64,000 nt of DNA from Sporomusa sphaeroides DSM 2875 (GCF_001941975.2 NZ_CP146991.1:1241501-1305500); one strand, 5' to 3'; counted from the stretch's first letter, positions 1-9,061 are shown. Made by a program: numbers and translations. Notes: generated by a model not told the origin, from the sequence alone.

Positions 1-198
1 AATCTGCAGCGGGAAGAAATAATTGCTATAGGCGACAGCGCCAATGATATTTCCATGATAGAATATGCCGGTTTGGGCATCGCTATGGGCAATGCTTTGG
101 CTAGTGTAAAACAATGCGCTGATTATATCACAGACTCTAATGATGAAGATGGAGTAGCTAACGCGATAAACAGGTTTGTTTTAGGGGCACAGTTTTGA
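1..198 (+). CDS. HAD-superfamily (Cof-type) phosphatase, C-terminal fragment
   Basis: The window opens inside this gene; 65 C-terminal codons are visible, ending in TGA at 196-198. The motif GDSANDISMIEYAG is the HAD motif IV (GDxxND, Mg2+-binding Asp) followed by the GLGIAMGNA stretch typical of Cof/YidA-like sugar-phosphate phosphatases, and the fragment ends with the usual DGVANAINRFV helix. These enzymes are cytosolic and dephosphorylate sugar phosphates or flavin precursors; the substrate cannot be told from the tail. The start lies outside the window. A strong terminator follows. Confidence 0.85.
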   Translation, partial: NLQREEIIAIGDSANDISMIEYAGLGIAMGNALASVKQCADYITDSNDEDGVANAINRFVLGAQF

Positions 199-320
199 AA
201 TACAATATTTAAACTGTGCTTACGCAAACGTCGGTTGTGCAGTGGTGGCAATAGAGCTAACTAAGTAACATAATTTCGGGATAGATTTTCATTAAAAGAT
301 ATACAGTTTTCTGGCAAAAA

Positions 321-370
321 AACAGCCGGGCGAAGACTTTGTTCAAGTCTCCGCCCGGCTGTTTTTTTTT
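321..370 (+). terminator. rho-independent terminator after the HAD gene
   Basis: A GC-rich stem of about 18 bp with one mismatch (arms from acagccgggcg to cgcccggctgt) around a gttc loop is followed by nine T residues. It isolates the HAD gene from the adhesin genes. Confidence 0.9.
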
Positions 371-591
371 ATTATGTTTATGAATATTTGGTAATTTAAA
401 TAAATATATTTTGGTAGACATCCAATAAATGGTAACAATTCATACTGGAGACCGGTCGATGTGCTGGGTTGAAGCGGGCAGCTATTTTGCCAGTCAATTT
501 AGCCGATCGTAGTCCGGGGAGACTTGGAGGTGGGATTACATTAGTTGGGAATAAGCCAAGGAATTGCTAAGAGTATGAGGGAGGTAAAATA
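371..591 (+). promoter_or_regulatory. 221-base untranslated leader/promoter region of the adhesin pair
   Basis: No coding sequence is seen. An AT-rich stretch (371-430) probably carries the promoter. A GC-richer part (about 445-560) could fold but matches no riboswitch class I can recognise. The region ends in a strong ribosome site (gggagg) seven bases before ATG 592. Confidence 0.4.
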
Positions 592-1539
592 ATGAAATTA
601 GGCAATGTGGGCAAGGGGTTTATCGGTCTTTTATGTATCTGTGTAGTTTTAATGAGCGCCGCTCCGGTGTGGGCGGGTAACGCGGACATTGGTAATAGCC
701 CTGCTGTTGCCGATGAAACCGCTAGCTCGGATGATACGAAAGCCACTGCTGCAGATAGTAACGTTACGGAAATTGGTACTTATGCAAATGCTGAAGGTGA
801 AAATGCAACAGCGGTTGGCACTAATGCCAATGCTGTAGGCAAAAACGTTACGGCGATTGGCACTTATGCCAATGCTACCGGTGAAAACACTACGGCGATT
901 GGTGCCCATGCGACTGCTACCGGCAACAACGCTACAGCCATTGGTGACTATGCAAAAGCTACGGCTGAGAATAGTGTGGCCTTAGGCGCCGGCTCAGAAA
1001 CGGGTAATCGGACAAATACCGTATCTGTTGGCGCGCCGGGAGCAGAGCGCCAAATTACCAATGTTGCCGACGGGGTGGCACCGACAGATGCTGTCAACGT
1101 CCGTCAGTTGAATCGTCTCTCGCTGAGACTGGACCGCGTAGGTGCATTGGCAGCCGCCATGTCCGGTTTGGCTCCCCTGGCCTATAAGGCTGATGAACCG
1201 ACGCAAGGCTCGATTGCTACCGGTATGTATTCGGGTGAAACCGCGGTAGCCGGTGGTTTATATCATTATACGCATGAAGATGTTTTACTAAATGCTGCTT
1301 TCGCAATCTGTGGCAGTGAAAAAATGGGGCGTATGGGTGTATCTTTCCGTTTTCCCAAGGGTAAAGATAAAAACGTAACAGAAGCTCCCGTTACTCCGAC
1401 AGCACCTGTTGCTCCGGTGGATCCGGCTACTCCAACGGAAATTCAGGAACTGGAACCTGTAGCGGTGATTTCTGAAGCAACTTTACCCGCTCATCAGACT
1501 ACTGACGCGGCTGCTGCCGACACTGAAGTGAAAGGTTAG
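592..1539 (+). CDS. YadA-like trimeric autotransporter adhesin (short)
   Basis: 315 residues. A Sec signal peptide ends near APVWA (residue about 28). Residues 55-130 hold YadA-head repeats of about 14 residues (pattern NATAIGxxAxAxGxN). A neck follows (NTVSVGAPGAERQITNV, then APTDAVNVRQL), then a short stalk and a YadA-anchor beta-barrel (about 175-260; LAPLAYK, YSGETAVAGGLYHYTHEDVL). By family, three chains form one 12-strand outer-membrane barrel displaying the head. About 55 residues of Pro/Ala/Thr-rich tail follow the last barrel strand (SFRFPKG), whereas classical YadA proteins end at the barrel. The start has an ideal ribosome site. The next gene, 40 bases on, is a larger paralogue, so the two form an operon. 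Ligand unknown. Confidence 0.88.
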   Translation: MKLGNVGKGFIGLLCICVVLMSAAPVWAGNADIGNSPAVADETASSDDTKATAADSNVTEIGTYANAEGENATAVGTNANAVGKNVTAIGTYANATGENTTAIGAHATATGNNATAIGDYAKATAENSVALGAGSETGNRTNTVSVGAPGAERQITNVADGVAPTDAVNVRQLNRLSLRLDRVGALAAAMSGLAPLAYKADEPTQGSIATGMYSGETAVAGGLYHYTHEDVLLNAAFAICGSEKMGRMGVSFRFPKGKDKNVTEAPVTPTAPVAPVDPATPTEIQELEPVAVISEATLPAHQTTDAAAADTEVKG

Positions 1540-1579
1540 AAATGCAGCTAACAACAGCGTTTCTGATTGGAGGTAAAAC

Positions 1580-4500
1580 ATGAAACTGAGTAAATGGGGT
1601 AAAGTGTCAGTTATTTCGTTATGTGTAGCTGTGCAGACGCTTTATGTGGTGCCGGCATGGGCGGGCCCAAATGGAAACACTGAAAGTAATGGCGGTAAAG
1701 CCGGGCGACCGTATAACTTGGGGTGGACTACTAATAAAAACAACTCGGCAGACGGTGAAGGGGCCAGGGCGGGTAACAGTAAAACGTCTGTACTATTGGG
1801 AGGACATAATGAAGATAACCATGCAACCGGCAAGAAGGCTGAAGCAGGGAATGGTGATTATAATAAAGACAATATAGCCACTGGTGATTACGCACGGGCT
1901 GGAAACGGGCCTGGTGATGAAGGTGGTCCCAATATCGGCGGAGGCAATACAGGGAACAAAGCCGAAGGAGATTATGCGCAAGCCGGCAATGGTAATTTGA
2001 ATAAGAATAATGAAGCCGATGGCGACAATGCTCAGGCAGGGAATGGGACTGGCAATGAAGACAACAAAGCAGTTGGCAGTGGAGCAGAAGCGGGCAATGG
2101 CGAGTTAGGCTTTAATAAGCAGAACGAGGCCAACGGAACCAATGCGAAGGCAGGCAACGGTACACTAAATGTAGGCAATAAGGCCTCTGGTGATAATGCT
2201 CAGGCAGGCAATGGAATTGGTAATGAAAATAACAAAGCAGCAGGCAACGGAGCAGAAGCGGGCAATGGCGAGTTAGGCTTTAATAAGCAGAATGAGGCCA
2301 ACGGAACCAATGCCAAGGCAGGCAACGGTACACTAAATATAGGCAATAAGGCTTCTGGTGATAATGCTCAGGCAGGAAATGGAATTGGTAATGAAAATAA
2401 CAAAGCAGCAGGCAACGGAGCAGAAGCGGGCAATGGCGAGTTAGGCTTTAATAAGCAGAATGAGGCCAACGGAACCAATGCCAAGGCAGGCAACGGTACA
2501 CTAAATATAGGCAATAAGGCTTCTGGTGATAATGCTCAGGCAGGAAATGGAATTGGTAATGAAAATAACAAAGCAGCAGGCAACGGAGCAGAAGCGGGCA
2601 ATGGCGAGTTAGGCTTTAATAAGCAGAATGAGGCCAACGGAACCAATGCCAAGGCAGGCAACGGTACACTAAATATAGGCAATAAGGCTTCTGGTGATAA
2701 TGCTCAGGCAGGAAATGGAATTGGTAATGAAAATAACAAAGCAGCAGGCAACGGAGCAGAAGCGGGCAATGGTGAGTTAGGCTTTAATAAGCAGAACGAG
2801 GCCAACGGAACCAATGCCAAGGCCGGCAATGGTACACTAAATGTAGGCAATAAGGCCAATGGTGATAATGCTCAGGCAGGGAATGGGATTGGTAATAAAG
2901 ATAACAAAGCAGCAGGAAACGGAGCAAAAGCCGGTAATGGTATAATCAATACAGGAAACGAAGCCTATGGCGACAATGCCCAAGCAGGGAATGGGATTGG
3001 TAATAAAGATAACAAGGCAGCAGGAAACGGAGCAAAAGCCGGTAATGGTATAATCAATACAGGAAACGAAGCCTATGGCGACAATGCCCAAGCAGGGAAT
3101 GGGATTGGTAATAAAGATAACAAGGCAGCAGGAAACGGAGCAAAAGCCGGTAATGGTATAATCAATACAGGAAACGAAGCCTATGGCGACAATGCCCAAG
3201 CAGGGAATGGGATTGGTAATAAAGATAACAAAGCAGCAGGAAACGGAGCGAAGGCTGGCAATGGCATAATCAATACAGGAAACGAAGCCTATGGCGACAA
3301 TGCCCAGGCGGGGAATGGGATTGGTAATAAAGATAACAAAGCAGCGGGAATCGGAGCAAAAGCCGGTAATGGTATAATCAATGCAGGAAATGAAGCCTAT
3401 GGTGACAACGCCCAGGCAGGGAATGGGATTGGTAATAAAGATAACAAAGCAGCAGGAAACGGAGCGAAGGCTGGCAATGGCATAATCAATACAGGAAACG
3501 AAGCCTATGGCGACAATGCCCAGGCGGGGAATGGGATTGGTAATAAAGATAACAAAGCAGCAGGAAACGGAGCGAAGGCTGGCAATGGCATAATCAATAC
3601 AGGAAACGAAGCCTATGGCGACAACGCCCAAGCGGGGAATGGGATTGGTAATAAAGATAACAAAGCAGCGGGAATCGGAGCAAAAGCCGGTAATGGTATA
3701 ATCAATGCAGGAAATGAAGCCTACGGCAATAATGCTCAGGCAGGGAATGGAATCGGCAACGAAAATAATACAGCAGTTGGCAGTGGAGCAAAAGCTGGCA
3801 ATGGCATAATCAATACAGGAAACGAAGCCTATGGCGACAATGCCCAGGCAGGGAATGGGATTGGTAATAAAGATAACAAGGCAGCAGGAGACGGAGCAAA
3901 AGCTGGCAATGGTATAATCAATACAGGAAACGAAGGCTATGGCGACAATGCCCAAGCAGGGAATGGGATTGGTAATAAAGATAACAAGGCAGCAGGAAAC
4001 GGAGCAAAGGCTGGCAATGGCATAATCAATACAGGAAACGAAGCCTATGGCGACAATGCCCAGGCTGGGAATGGGATTGGTAATAAAGATAACAAAGCAG
4101 CAGGAGACGGAGCAAAAGCTGGCAATGGTATAATCAATGCAGGAAATGAAGCCTATGGCACTAATGCTCAAGCAGGCAATGGGATTGGCAACGCTGAAAA
4201 TACTGCAGTAGGTGTTAATGCAGTAGCAGGCAATGGTGTGCTAAATGATCGGAACCTGGCAAAGGGTCAAAAGGCTGCTGCCGGTAATGGAATTGACAAT
4301 GATGACAATACAGCTATCGGTCATGGAGTGGCAGCAGGCAATGGTATTGATAACGACAGAAATGTTGCAAAGGGTTATGAAGCAGCCGCCGGCAATGGCA
4401 TGTTAAATGACCGGAACCAGGCAAAGGGCAAGAATATTGCAGCCGGTAACGGTATTGATAATGACGACAATACAGCTATCGGTTATGAAGCAGCCGCCGG

Positions 4501-6403
4501 CAACGGTATGTTAAATGACCGGAACCAGGCAAAAGGCAAGAATATTGCAGCCGGTAACGGTATTGATAATGACGACAATACAGCTATCGGTTATGAAGCA
4601 GCCGCCGGCAATGGCATGTTAAATGACCGGAACCAGGCAAAGGGCAAAAATGTTGTAGCTGGTAACGGTATTGATAATGACGACAATACCGCAATCGGCC
4701 AAAAAGCAGCCGCCGGCAATGGTATGTTAAATGACCGGAACCAGGCAAAAGGCAAGAATGTTGCAGCCGGTAACGGTATTGACAATGATGGTAACACAGC
4801 TATCGGTCGTGAAGCAGCAGCAGGCAATGGTGCGCTAAATGACAAGAATATGGCAGTAGGTCACGAAGTAGCGGCCGGTAATGGCTTCGATAACGACAGA
4901 AATGTCGCCAAAGGCCATGAGGCAGCCGCCGGCAACGGCATGTTAAATGACCGGAACCAGGCAAAAGGCAAGAATGTTGCAGCTGGTAACGGTATTGACA
5001 ATGATGGTAACACAGCTATCGGCCATGAAGCGGCAGCAGGCAATGGCGCGTTTAATGACAAGAACAAGGCAATAGGCCATGAAGCAGCTGCCGGTAATGG
5101 TAAGAAGAACGATAACAATTTCGCAATTGGCATCGGCGAAAAGCATAATGAAGAGCCGGAGCCTGTTTATGCAACAAAAGGCGAAGCTGGTAAGCAGGAA
5201 GGAAACCATAAGGGGAATCGGGCAGACGTTGCCGCCGGTAACGGTTATGATAATAACTGGAATGCGGCAGTAGGTCAAAACGCCTATGCCGGCAACGGCG
5301 CATTTAATGATGGCAACCTGGCGATAGGCAGCAAAGTAGCGGCCGGCAATGGCACCGGCAATGATCAAAATGTGGCAGTTGGCTATAAAGCACTTGCTGG
5401 TAATGGTTTTGATAATAATCAAAACATAGCTGTGGGTGAAAAAGCAGCCGCCGGCAATGGCGCAAAAAATGATAACAACCTGGCAGTAGGCATAAATAAT
5501 TACGGTGATGATGAGCAGCCAACCTTCGATAATGAAGCAAAAGCCTTCAGCAGCCAAGTCAATGAGAAAAAACTGGGTAGAAAAGTTAATGCTGCAGCCG
5601 GTAACGGCTATGATAACAACGAAAATGCAGCTATTGGTCATCAAACGGCAGCCGGCAACGGCAAGTTCAATGACGGGAACCTGGCAGTTGGTCATGAAGC
5701 CGCCGCCGGCAACGGTGAGGGCAATATAGGTAATACGGCAGTTGGCTATCAGGCTCAGGCTGGCAATGGCAAAGGCGGGATAGGCAATACTGCAATCGGT
5801 AATCAAGCAAGGGCTTCCGGCTCAAATAGTGTTGCCGTAGGCCATAATTCTGCAACAGGCGGCCGCAGTAATGCCGTCTCTGTTGGGGAAGCCGGTAATG
5901 AACGGCAAATTATTAATGTACAAAGTGGTGTTTATCCTACAGATGTTATTAACATGAGCCAGCTTGACCGGCTGGATAGCCGGACCGATAAGGTAGGTGC
6001 TATGACAGCGGCTATCTCCGGTTTAGCGCCGTTGGCTTATAAGCCGGATCAGCCCACCCAAGCAGCCTTTGCCTGGGGTACGTATTCCGGCGAGAACGCA
6101 TTTGCCTTAGGTTTTTACCACTATATCCAACAAGATGTTTTATTGAATGCCGCTTTCTCTTTCTCCGGACATGAGCAGATGGGGCGTTTTGCTTTGTCAC
6201 TACGCTTTAGTACCGGCAGCAATAAGAAAGATATCGAAACTGAAATCAGTGACCCAGGTACGGTAAAGACAGAAACCGTCGAAGTTGCTGAAATCACTAC
6301 AACACCTGAACCCTCCGGATTGGTCGAAGCAGCAAGTATAAACAATACCGAAGGAAGCTTAGGGTTTGCCGGAGCCATGCAAGTTGGGGCCGGCGCTGCC
6401 TAA
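1580..6403 (+). CDS. Giant AGNG-repeat trimeric autotransporter adhesin
   Basis: 1607 residues. The signal peptide ends at VPAWA (residue about 28). Most of the protein (about 30-1430) is a chain of 18-residue units of pattern NxAxGxxAxAGNGxxNxx, a longer and Asn/Gly-richer version of the YadA-head repeat. Two non-repeat inserts interrupt it (around GEKHNEEPEPVY and NNYGDDEQPTFD). The end repeats the short paralogue: SNSVAVGHNSATGG, neck (AVSVGEAGNERQIINV), anchor barrel (LAPLAYKPDQPTQ, YSGENAFALGFYHYIQQDVL, SLRFSTG) and a tail of about 60 residues. Near-identical 168-bp and 108-bp DNA units make it prone to recombination and length change. It is expected as a long trimeric surface fibre for adhesion or biofilm (inference). 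The start follows tggagg with good spacing. Confidence 0.88.
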   Translation: MKLSKWGKVSVISLCVAVQTLYVVPAWAGPNGNTESNGGKAGRPYNLGWTTNKNNSADGEGARAGNSKTSVLLGGHNEDNHATGKKAEAGNGDYNKDNIATGDYARAGNGPGDEGGPNIGGGNTGNKAEGDYAQAGNGNLNKNNEADGDNAQAGNGTGNEDNKAVGSGAEAGNGELGFNKQNEANGTNAKAGNGTLNVGNKASGDNAQAGNGIGNENNKAAGNGAEAGNGELGFNKQNEANGTNAKAGNGTLNIGNKASGDNAQAGNGIGNENNKAAGNGAEAGNGELGFNKQNEANGTNAKAGNGTLNIGNKASGDNAQAGNGIGNENNKAAGNGAEAGNGELGFNKQNEANGTNAKAGNGTLNIGNKASGDNAQAGNGIGNENNKAAGNGAEAGNGELGFNKQNEANGTNAKAGNGTLNVGNKANGDNAQAGNGIGNKDNKAAGNGAKAGNGIINTGNEAYGDNAQAGNGIGNKDNKAAGNGAKAGNGIINTGNEAYGDNAQAGNGIGNKDNKAAGNGAKAGNGIINTGNEAYGDNAQAGNGIGNKDNKAAGNGAKAGNGIINTGNEAYGDNAQAGNGIGNKDNKAAGIGAKAGNGIINAGNEAYGDNAQAGNGIGNKDNKAAGNGAKAGNGIINTGNEAYGDNAQAGNGIGNKDNKAAGNGAKAGNGIINTGNEAYGDNAQAGNGIGNKDNKAAGIGAKAGNGIINAGNEAYGNNAQAGNGIGNENNTAVGSGAKAGNGIINTGNEAYGDNAQAGNGIGNKDNKAAGDGAKAGNGIINTGNEGYGDNAQAGNGIGNKDNKAAGNGAKAGNGIINTGNEAYGDNAQAGNGIGNKDNKAAGDGAKAGNGIINAGNEAYGTNAQAGNGIGNAENTAVGVNAVAGNGVLNDRNLAKGQKAAAGNGIDNDDNTAIGHGVAAGNGIDNDRNVAKGYEAAAGNGMLNDRNQAKGKNIAAGNGIDNDDNTAIGYEAAAGNGMLNDRNQAKGKNIAAGNGIDNDDNTAIGYEAAAGNGMLNDRNQAKGKNVVAGNGIDNDDNTAIGQKAAAGNGMLNDRNQAKGKNVAAGNGIDNDGNTAIGREAAAGNGALNDKNMAVGHEVAAGNGFDNDRNVAKGHEAAAGNGMLNDRNQAKGKNVAAGNGIDNDGNTAIGHEAAAGNGAFNDKNKAIGHEAAAGNGKKNDNNFAIGIGEKHNEEPEPVYATKGEAGKQEGNHKGNRADVAAGNGYDNNWNAAVGQNAYAGNGAFNDGNLAIGSKVAAGNGTGNDQNVAVGYKALAGNGFDNNQNIAVGEKAAAGNGAKNDNNLAVGINNYGDDEQPTFDNEAKAFSSQVNEKKLGRKVNAAAGNGYDNNENAAIGHQTAAGNGKFNDGNLAVGHEAAAGNGEGNIGNTAVGYQAQAGNGKGGIGNTAIGNQARASGSNSVAVGHNSATGGRSNAVSVGEAGNERQIINVQSGVYPTDVINMSQLDRLDSRTDKVGAMTAAISGLAPLAYKPDQPTQAAFAWGTYSGENAFALGFYHYIQQDVLLNAAFSFSGHEQMGRFALSLRFSTGSNKKDIETEISDPGTVKTETVEVAEITTTPEPSGLVEAASINNTEGSLGFAGAMQVGAGAA
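2063..2902 (+). repeat. Tandem array of five 168-bp units
   Basis: Five in-frame copies of a 56-codon unit (20+18+18 residues; includes AGNGELGFNKQNEANG) lie head to tail. Copies two to four are almost identical at DNA level; the first and last carry a few changes. Confidence 0.9.
2903..4198 (+). repeat. Tandem array of twelve 108-bp units
   Basis: Twelve in-frame copies of a 36-codon unit (two 18-residue repeats; includes AGNGIINTGNEAYGDNAQ). Several neighbours are identical apart from synonymous changes, showing recent tandem duplication. More diverged 18-residue repeats continue to about 5810. Confidence 0.9.
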
Positions 6404-6427
6404 TCTCTTTTAGCTAAGGTTAGTTAT

Positions 6428-6477
6428 AGATCGTTCAGCTATTTGGACTAATAGACCTAGTAGCTGAACGATCTTTT
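6428..6477 (+). terminator. terminator of the adhesin operon
   Basis: A perfect 14-bp stem (agatcgttcagcta / tagctgaacgatct) with a 19-base loop and a short T run follows the adhesin gene. Confidence 0.8.
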
Positions 6478-6530
6478 GCTTGATCCTGCCGGCATGTACT
6501 TGTGCCGAGCCTTTGACGGCGTGTTAGAAA

Positions 6531-6572
6531 AGAAAAATACCTTGAACTCAGGCTGGGTAGAGTTCAAGGTAT
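6531..6572 (-). terminator. terminator of the pyridoxal kinase gene
   Basis: The 13-bp stem ataccttgaactc / gagttcaaggtat, read on the minus strand, runs into a T-rich tract (complement of agaaaaa). It lies just past the stop of the minus-strand kinase gene. Confidence 0.85.
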
Positions 6573-6600
6573 CTAATGACAGCGAAATTAAGTTAAAGCC

Positions 6601-7410
6601 TTACTTGTTCAGACGATGGGCGGCATGATAAGTCGGTCCGACATAAGCATTCAGCGGGAATGAGGCCTGGATGGCGGCGGTAATGAATTCTTTTGCTTGT
6701 TTAACGGCCTCGTGCACAGGCAAGCCCTTGGCCAGTCCGGCGGTGATCGCCGATGCGTAGGTGCAGCCGGCGCCATGAGTGTAAGTTGTATTGAATTTCG
6801 GGGAACGCAGGATGGTACATTCGTTGCCATCGTACAATACATCGACAGCATCCGGGGTGTCGATTTTGGCTCCGCCTTTTATTAGTACATTCTTGGGACC
6901 CAACTTGTGTATTTCGACAGCGGCAGCCTTCATATCCTCAACAGAACGAATGGAACGAATGCCGCTTAACTGGGTGGCTTCAAAAATATTAGGTGTTATG
7001 AGGCGAGCGCGGGGGGCCAGTATTTCGCGCAGGCCAATCGTTGTTTCCGGGTGGAGAACCTCATCGGTGCCTTTGCAGGCCATAACCGGGTCAATTACGA
7101 CATTGTTAACCCCATATTTATCAATTTTTTTGGCGACAAGCGAGATGACTTCGGTAGTTGCCAGCATGCCTGTTTTCAAGGCATCAATGCCAATTCCGCC
7201 AAGTACGGTTTCCATTTGCGCTTCCAGTACTTCCAGCGGCAGGGGATAGATATCATGGGACCAGTTATTGTTTGGGTTTTGTGAAACAATGACAGTGATG
7301 GCAGTCATGCCATATACGCCTAGCTCCTGAAAGGTTTTTAAGTCTGCTTGCAGTCCTGCGCCGCCGCTTGTATCTGAACCGGCTACGGCAAGTGCCTTGA
7401 ATATTCTCAT
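6601..7410 (-). CDS. pdxK: Pyridoxal/pyridoxine kinase, dual-cysteine ThiD-like type
   Basis: 269 residues, ribokinase fold of the ThiD branch (VAGSDTSGGAGLQADLKTF at the N-terminus). Two features fit the dual-cysteine pyridoxal kinases known from Staphylococcus and Bacillus rather than true HMP-phosphate kinase: a lid cysteine in DPVMACKGTDEVL and an active-site cysteine in HGAGCTYASAI, with the late YVGPTYHAAH motif. The reaction is ATP-dependent phosphorylation of pyridoxal/pyridoxine to the 5'-phosphate in the cytosol (B6 salvage). Divergent transcription with a MocR-type PLP-sensing regulator supports B6 over thiamin. A ThiD activity on HMP cannot be excluded from sequence alone. Confidence 0.82.
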   Translation of the reverse strand: MRIFKALAVAGSDTSGGAGLQADLKTFQELGVYGMTAITVIVSQNPNNNWSHDIYPLPLEVLEAQMETVLGGIGIDALKTGMLATTEVISLVAKKIDKYGVNNVVIDPVMACKGTDEVLHPETTIGLREILAPRARLITPNIFEATQLSGIRSIRSVEDMKAAAVEIHKLGPKNVLIKGGAKIDTPDAVDVLYDGNECTILRSPKFNTTYTHGAGCTYASAITAGLAKGLPVHEAVKQAKEFITAAIQASFPLNAYVGPTYHAAHRLNK

Positions 7411-7543
7411 AAGTAACTCCCCTTTGGTTTATGTGTATTTGTAAATATAGCTTTCAAAAAATATAGTTGTATTATAAAATAAAAATGAACCTTTTAAAAT
7501 ATACAGAATAGATAACTTTGATAGGTACAGTTTGGAGGATGTC

Positions 7544-8947
7544 ATGGATGTAATTATGCTTGACTTTACTAGCAAAGCCCCCCTGTATATGCAGCTATAT
7601 CACTACTTTAAGCAGGAAATTGAACAAAACCGCTTGCACGAAGGGGAGAAGCTGCCATCTATCCGGGGACTGTCGGCGAGTCTTTCGGTGAGTAAAATAA
7701 CTGTGGAAAAAGCGTATCAACAGCTGATGAGCGAGGGCTATATTTTAAATTGCAATCGTTCGCGCTATCTGGTGAACAAGTTTGATGGCATTAGTATCAA
7801 AAAAAGTACCGGCTTCATCCCTGAGCGTGAGGTTGACAGGCAGCCGCCGGCAGAGTGCAACATAGTATATGATTTTGCCAGTGGCGGGATGGACATTGAT
7901 GGCTTTGATTTTTCTTTGTGGAAACGCTATATCAACAAAGTGTTTTTAAACAAAGAACGCCTTGTCGGGTACGGGCATATTCAAGGCGAGCCGGAGCTGC
8001 GCCGGGAGATTGCAGCCTATATCCGTAATTCAAGAGGTGTCTATACCTATCCGGAGCAAATTATCATCGGTCCCGGGGTGCAAAGTTTGTTAAATACTCT
8101 TTGCAGTTTATTGAAGTCGGAAACCAATAGTATTGCCTTTGAAGACCCGGGTTTTAAAAATGGCAGACGCATTTTTGCCAATTATTCGTATAACATCATT
8201 GCCATACCGATGCGCAAAGACGGCATTGATATGGACAGTTTGCTGGGCAGTGGGGCGAAGCTTGTTTATGTAAGCCCGTCACACCAATTTCCTACCGGTT
8301 ATATTATGCCTGTTGGTAAAAGAACACAATTGTTGAATTGGGCTGAGCGGGTAAATGGTATTATTATCGAAGATGATTATGACAGTGAGTTTCGCTATTA
8401 CGGGCGTCCGATTCCGGCGTTAAAAGGCCTTGATAACAAGGAAACCGTAGTATATCTGGGGTCCTTATCCAAGATAATACCGCCATCCATCCGTGTCAGC
8501 TATATGGTGCTGCCGGAGAAGCTGCTTGCCGTTTTTCAGCAAAACGCGGCATTATACAACCAGGCGGCTTCAACCATTGAGCAGCTCGCACTGGCTCAAT
8601 TTATGGCAGATGGCTGTTTAGAGCGTCAAATCCGGCGGTTGCGTAAATTATATTATGGAAAAAAATTAATACTGGTAGAGGCAGTCAAGAACATTTTAGG
8701 CAATCATGTGGAATTTGAGGGAAGTGATTCCGGGCTTCATACCATTTTGCACGTCAAATCGGAACTAAAAGCCGGGCAATTGGTGGAACGGGCGCTGGCA
8801 AAAGGCTGTCGGGTGGCTTCTGTTCAAGATTATTATTTGCAGAATACACCGGAAAACACGTCACGTATCCTCCTTTATTTCTCGAAAATTCCTGCCGGTG
8901 AAATAGAACCCGCGGTTAAGCTGCTAAAAGCTGCGTGGTTTGGGTAG
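7544..8947 (+). CDS. MocR-family (GntR-aminotransferase) regulator, PdxR-like
   Basis: About 467 residues. An N-terminal GntR winged helix (APLYMQLYHYFKQEIE, GEKLPSIRGLSASLSVSKIT) is fused to a fold-type I aminotransferase domain. It keeps the PLP lysine region (YLGSLSKIIPPSIRVSYMV), the DDYDSEF motif and the substrate Arg region near the end. An upstream in-frame TTG (7532) overlaps the ggagg sequence, so ATG 7544, six bases after ggagg, is the better start. MocR proteins bind PLP in the aminotransferase fold and switch vitamin B6 genes. Its divergent neighbour is a pyridoxal kinase, so it probably controls B6 salvage (inference). The 133-bp gap should hold both promoters and the operator. 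Confidence 0.85.
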   Translation: MDVIMLDFTSKAPLYMQLYHYFKQEIEQNRLHEGEKLPSIRGLSASLSVSKITVEKAYQQLMSEGYILNCNRSRYLVNKFDGISIKKSTGFIPEREVDRQPPAECNIVYDFASGGMDIDGFDFSLWKRYINKVFLNKERLVGYGHIQGEPELRREIAAYIRNSRGVYTYPEQIIIGPGVQSLLNTLCSLLKSETNSIAFEDPGFKNGRRIFANYSYNIIAIPMRKDGIDMDSLLGSGAKLVYVSPSHQFPTGYIMPVGKRTQLLNWAERVNGIIIEDDYDSEFRYYGRPIPALKGLDNKETVVYLGSLSKIIPPSIRVSYMVLPEKLLAVFQQNAALYNQAASTIEQLALAQFMADGCLERQIRRLRKLYYGKKLILVEAVKNILGNHVEFEGSDSGLHTILHVKSELKAGQLVERALAKGCRVASVQDYYLQNTPENTSRILLYFSKIPAGEIEPAVKLLKAAWFG

Positions 8948-8961
8948 TATGCAGCGGCAGC

Positions 8962-9017
8962 TAAAAAGACCAAGCCGCTCACCCGGCGCAAACGCGGGAC
9001 AGGAGAGTGGCTTGGTC
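8962..9017 (-). terminator. terminator of the dnaK-dnaJ operon
   Basis: The stem gaccaagccgctc / gagtggcttggtc (G-U pairs allowed), read on the minus strand, continues into ggtctttttag. Confidence 0.8.
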
Positions 9018-9061
9018 GGTGGCTGGACAAGAGCCTGATGCAGATTTTGAATCGCGGGGGC

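Noticed and set aside
445-560. Possible cyclic-di-GMP riboswitch before the adhesins
   Set aside because: The conserved core bases of the GEMM types are not present; I can only call it an unassigned leader.
2837-4171. 444-codon open frame antisense to the adhesin repeats
   Set aside because: It is a shadow of the in-frame repeats; its product is a repetitive CIDY/FITNPIP string with no ribosome site or independent codon pattern.
2063-4198. Repeat array considered as CRISPR
   Set aside because: Units are contiguous, 108 or 168 bp, in frame and coding; there are no spacers and no cas genes.
4943-5806. 287-codon antisense frame in the adhesin gene
   Set aside because: Same repeat shadow; the opposite strand has the signal peptide, neck and anchor of a real protein.
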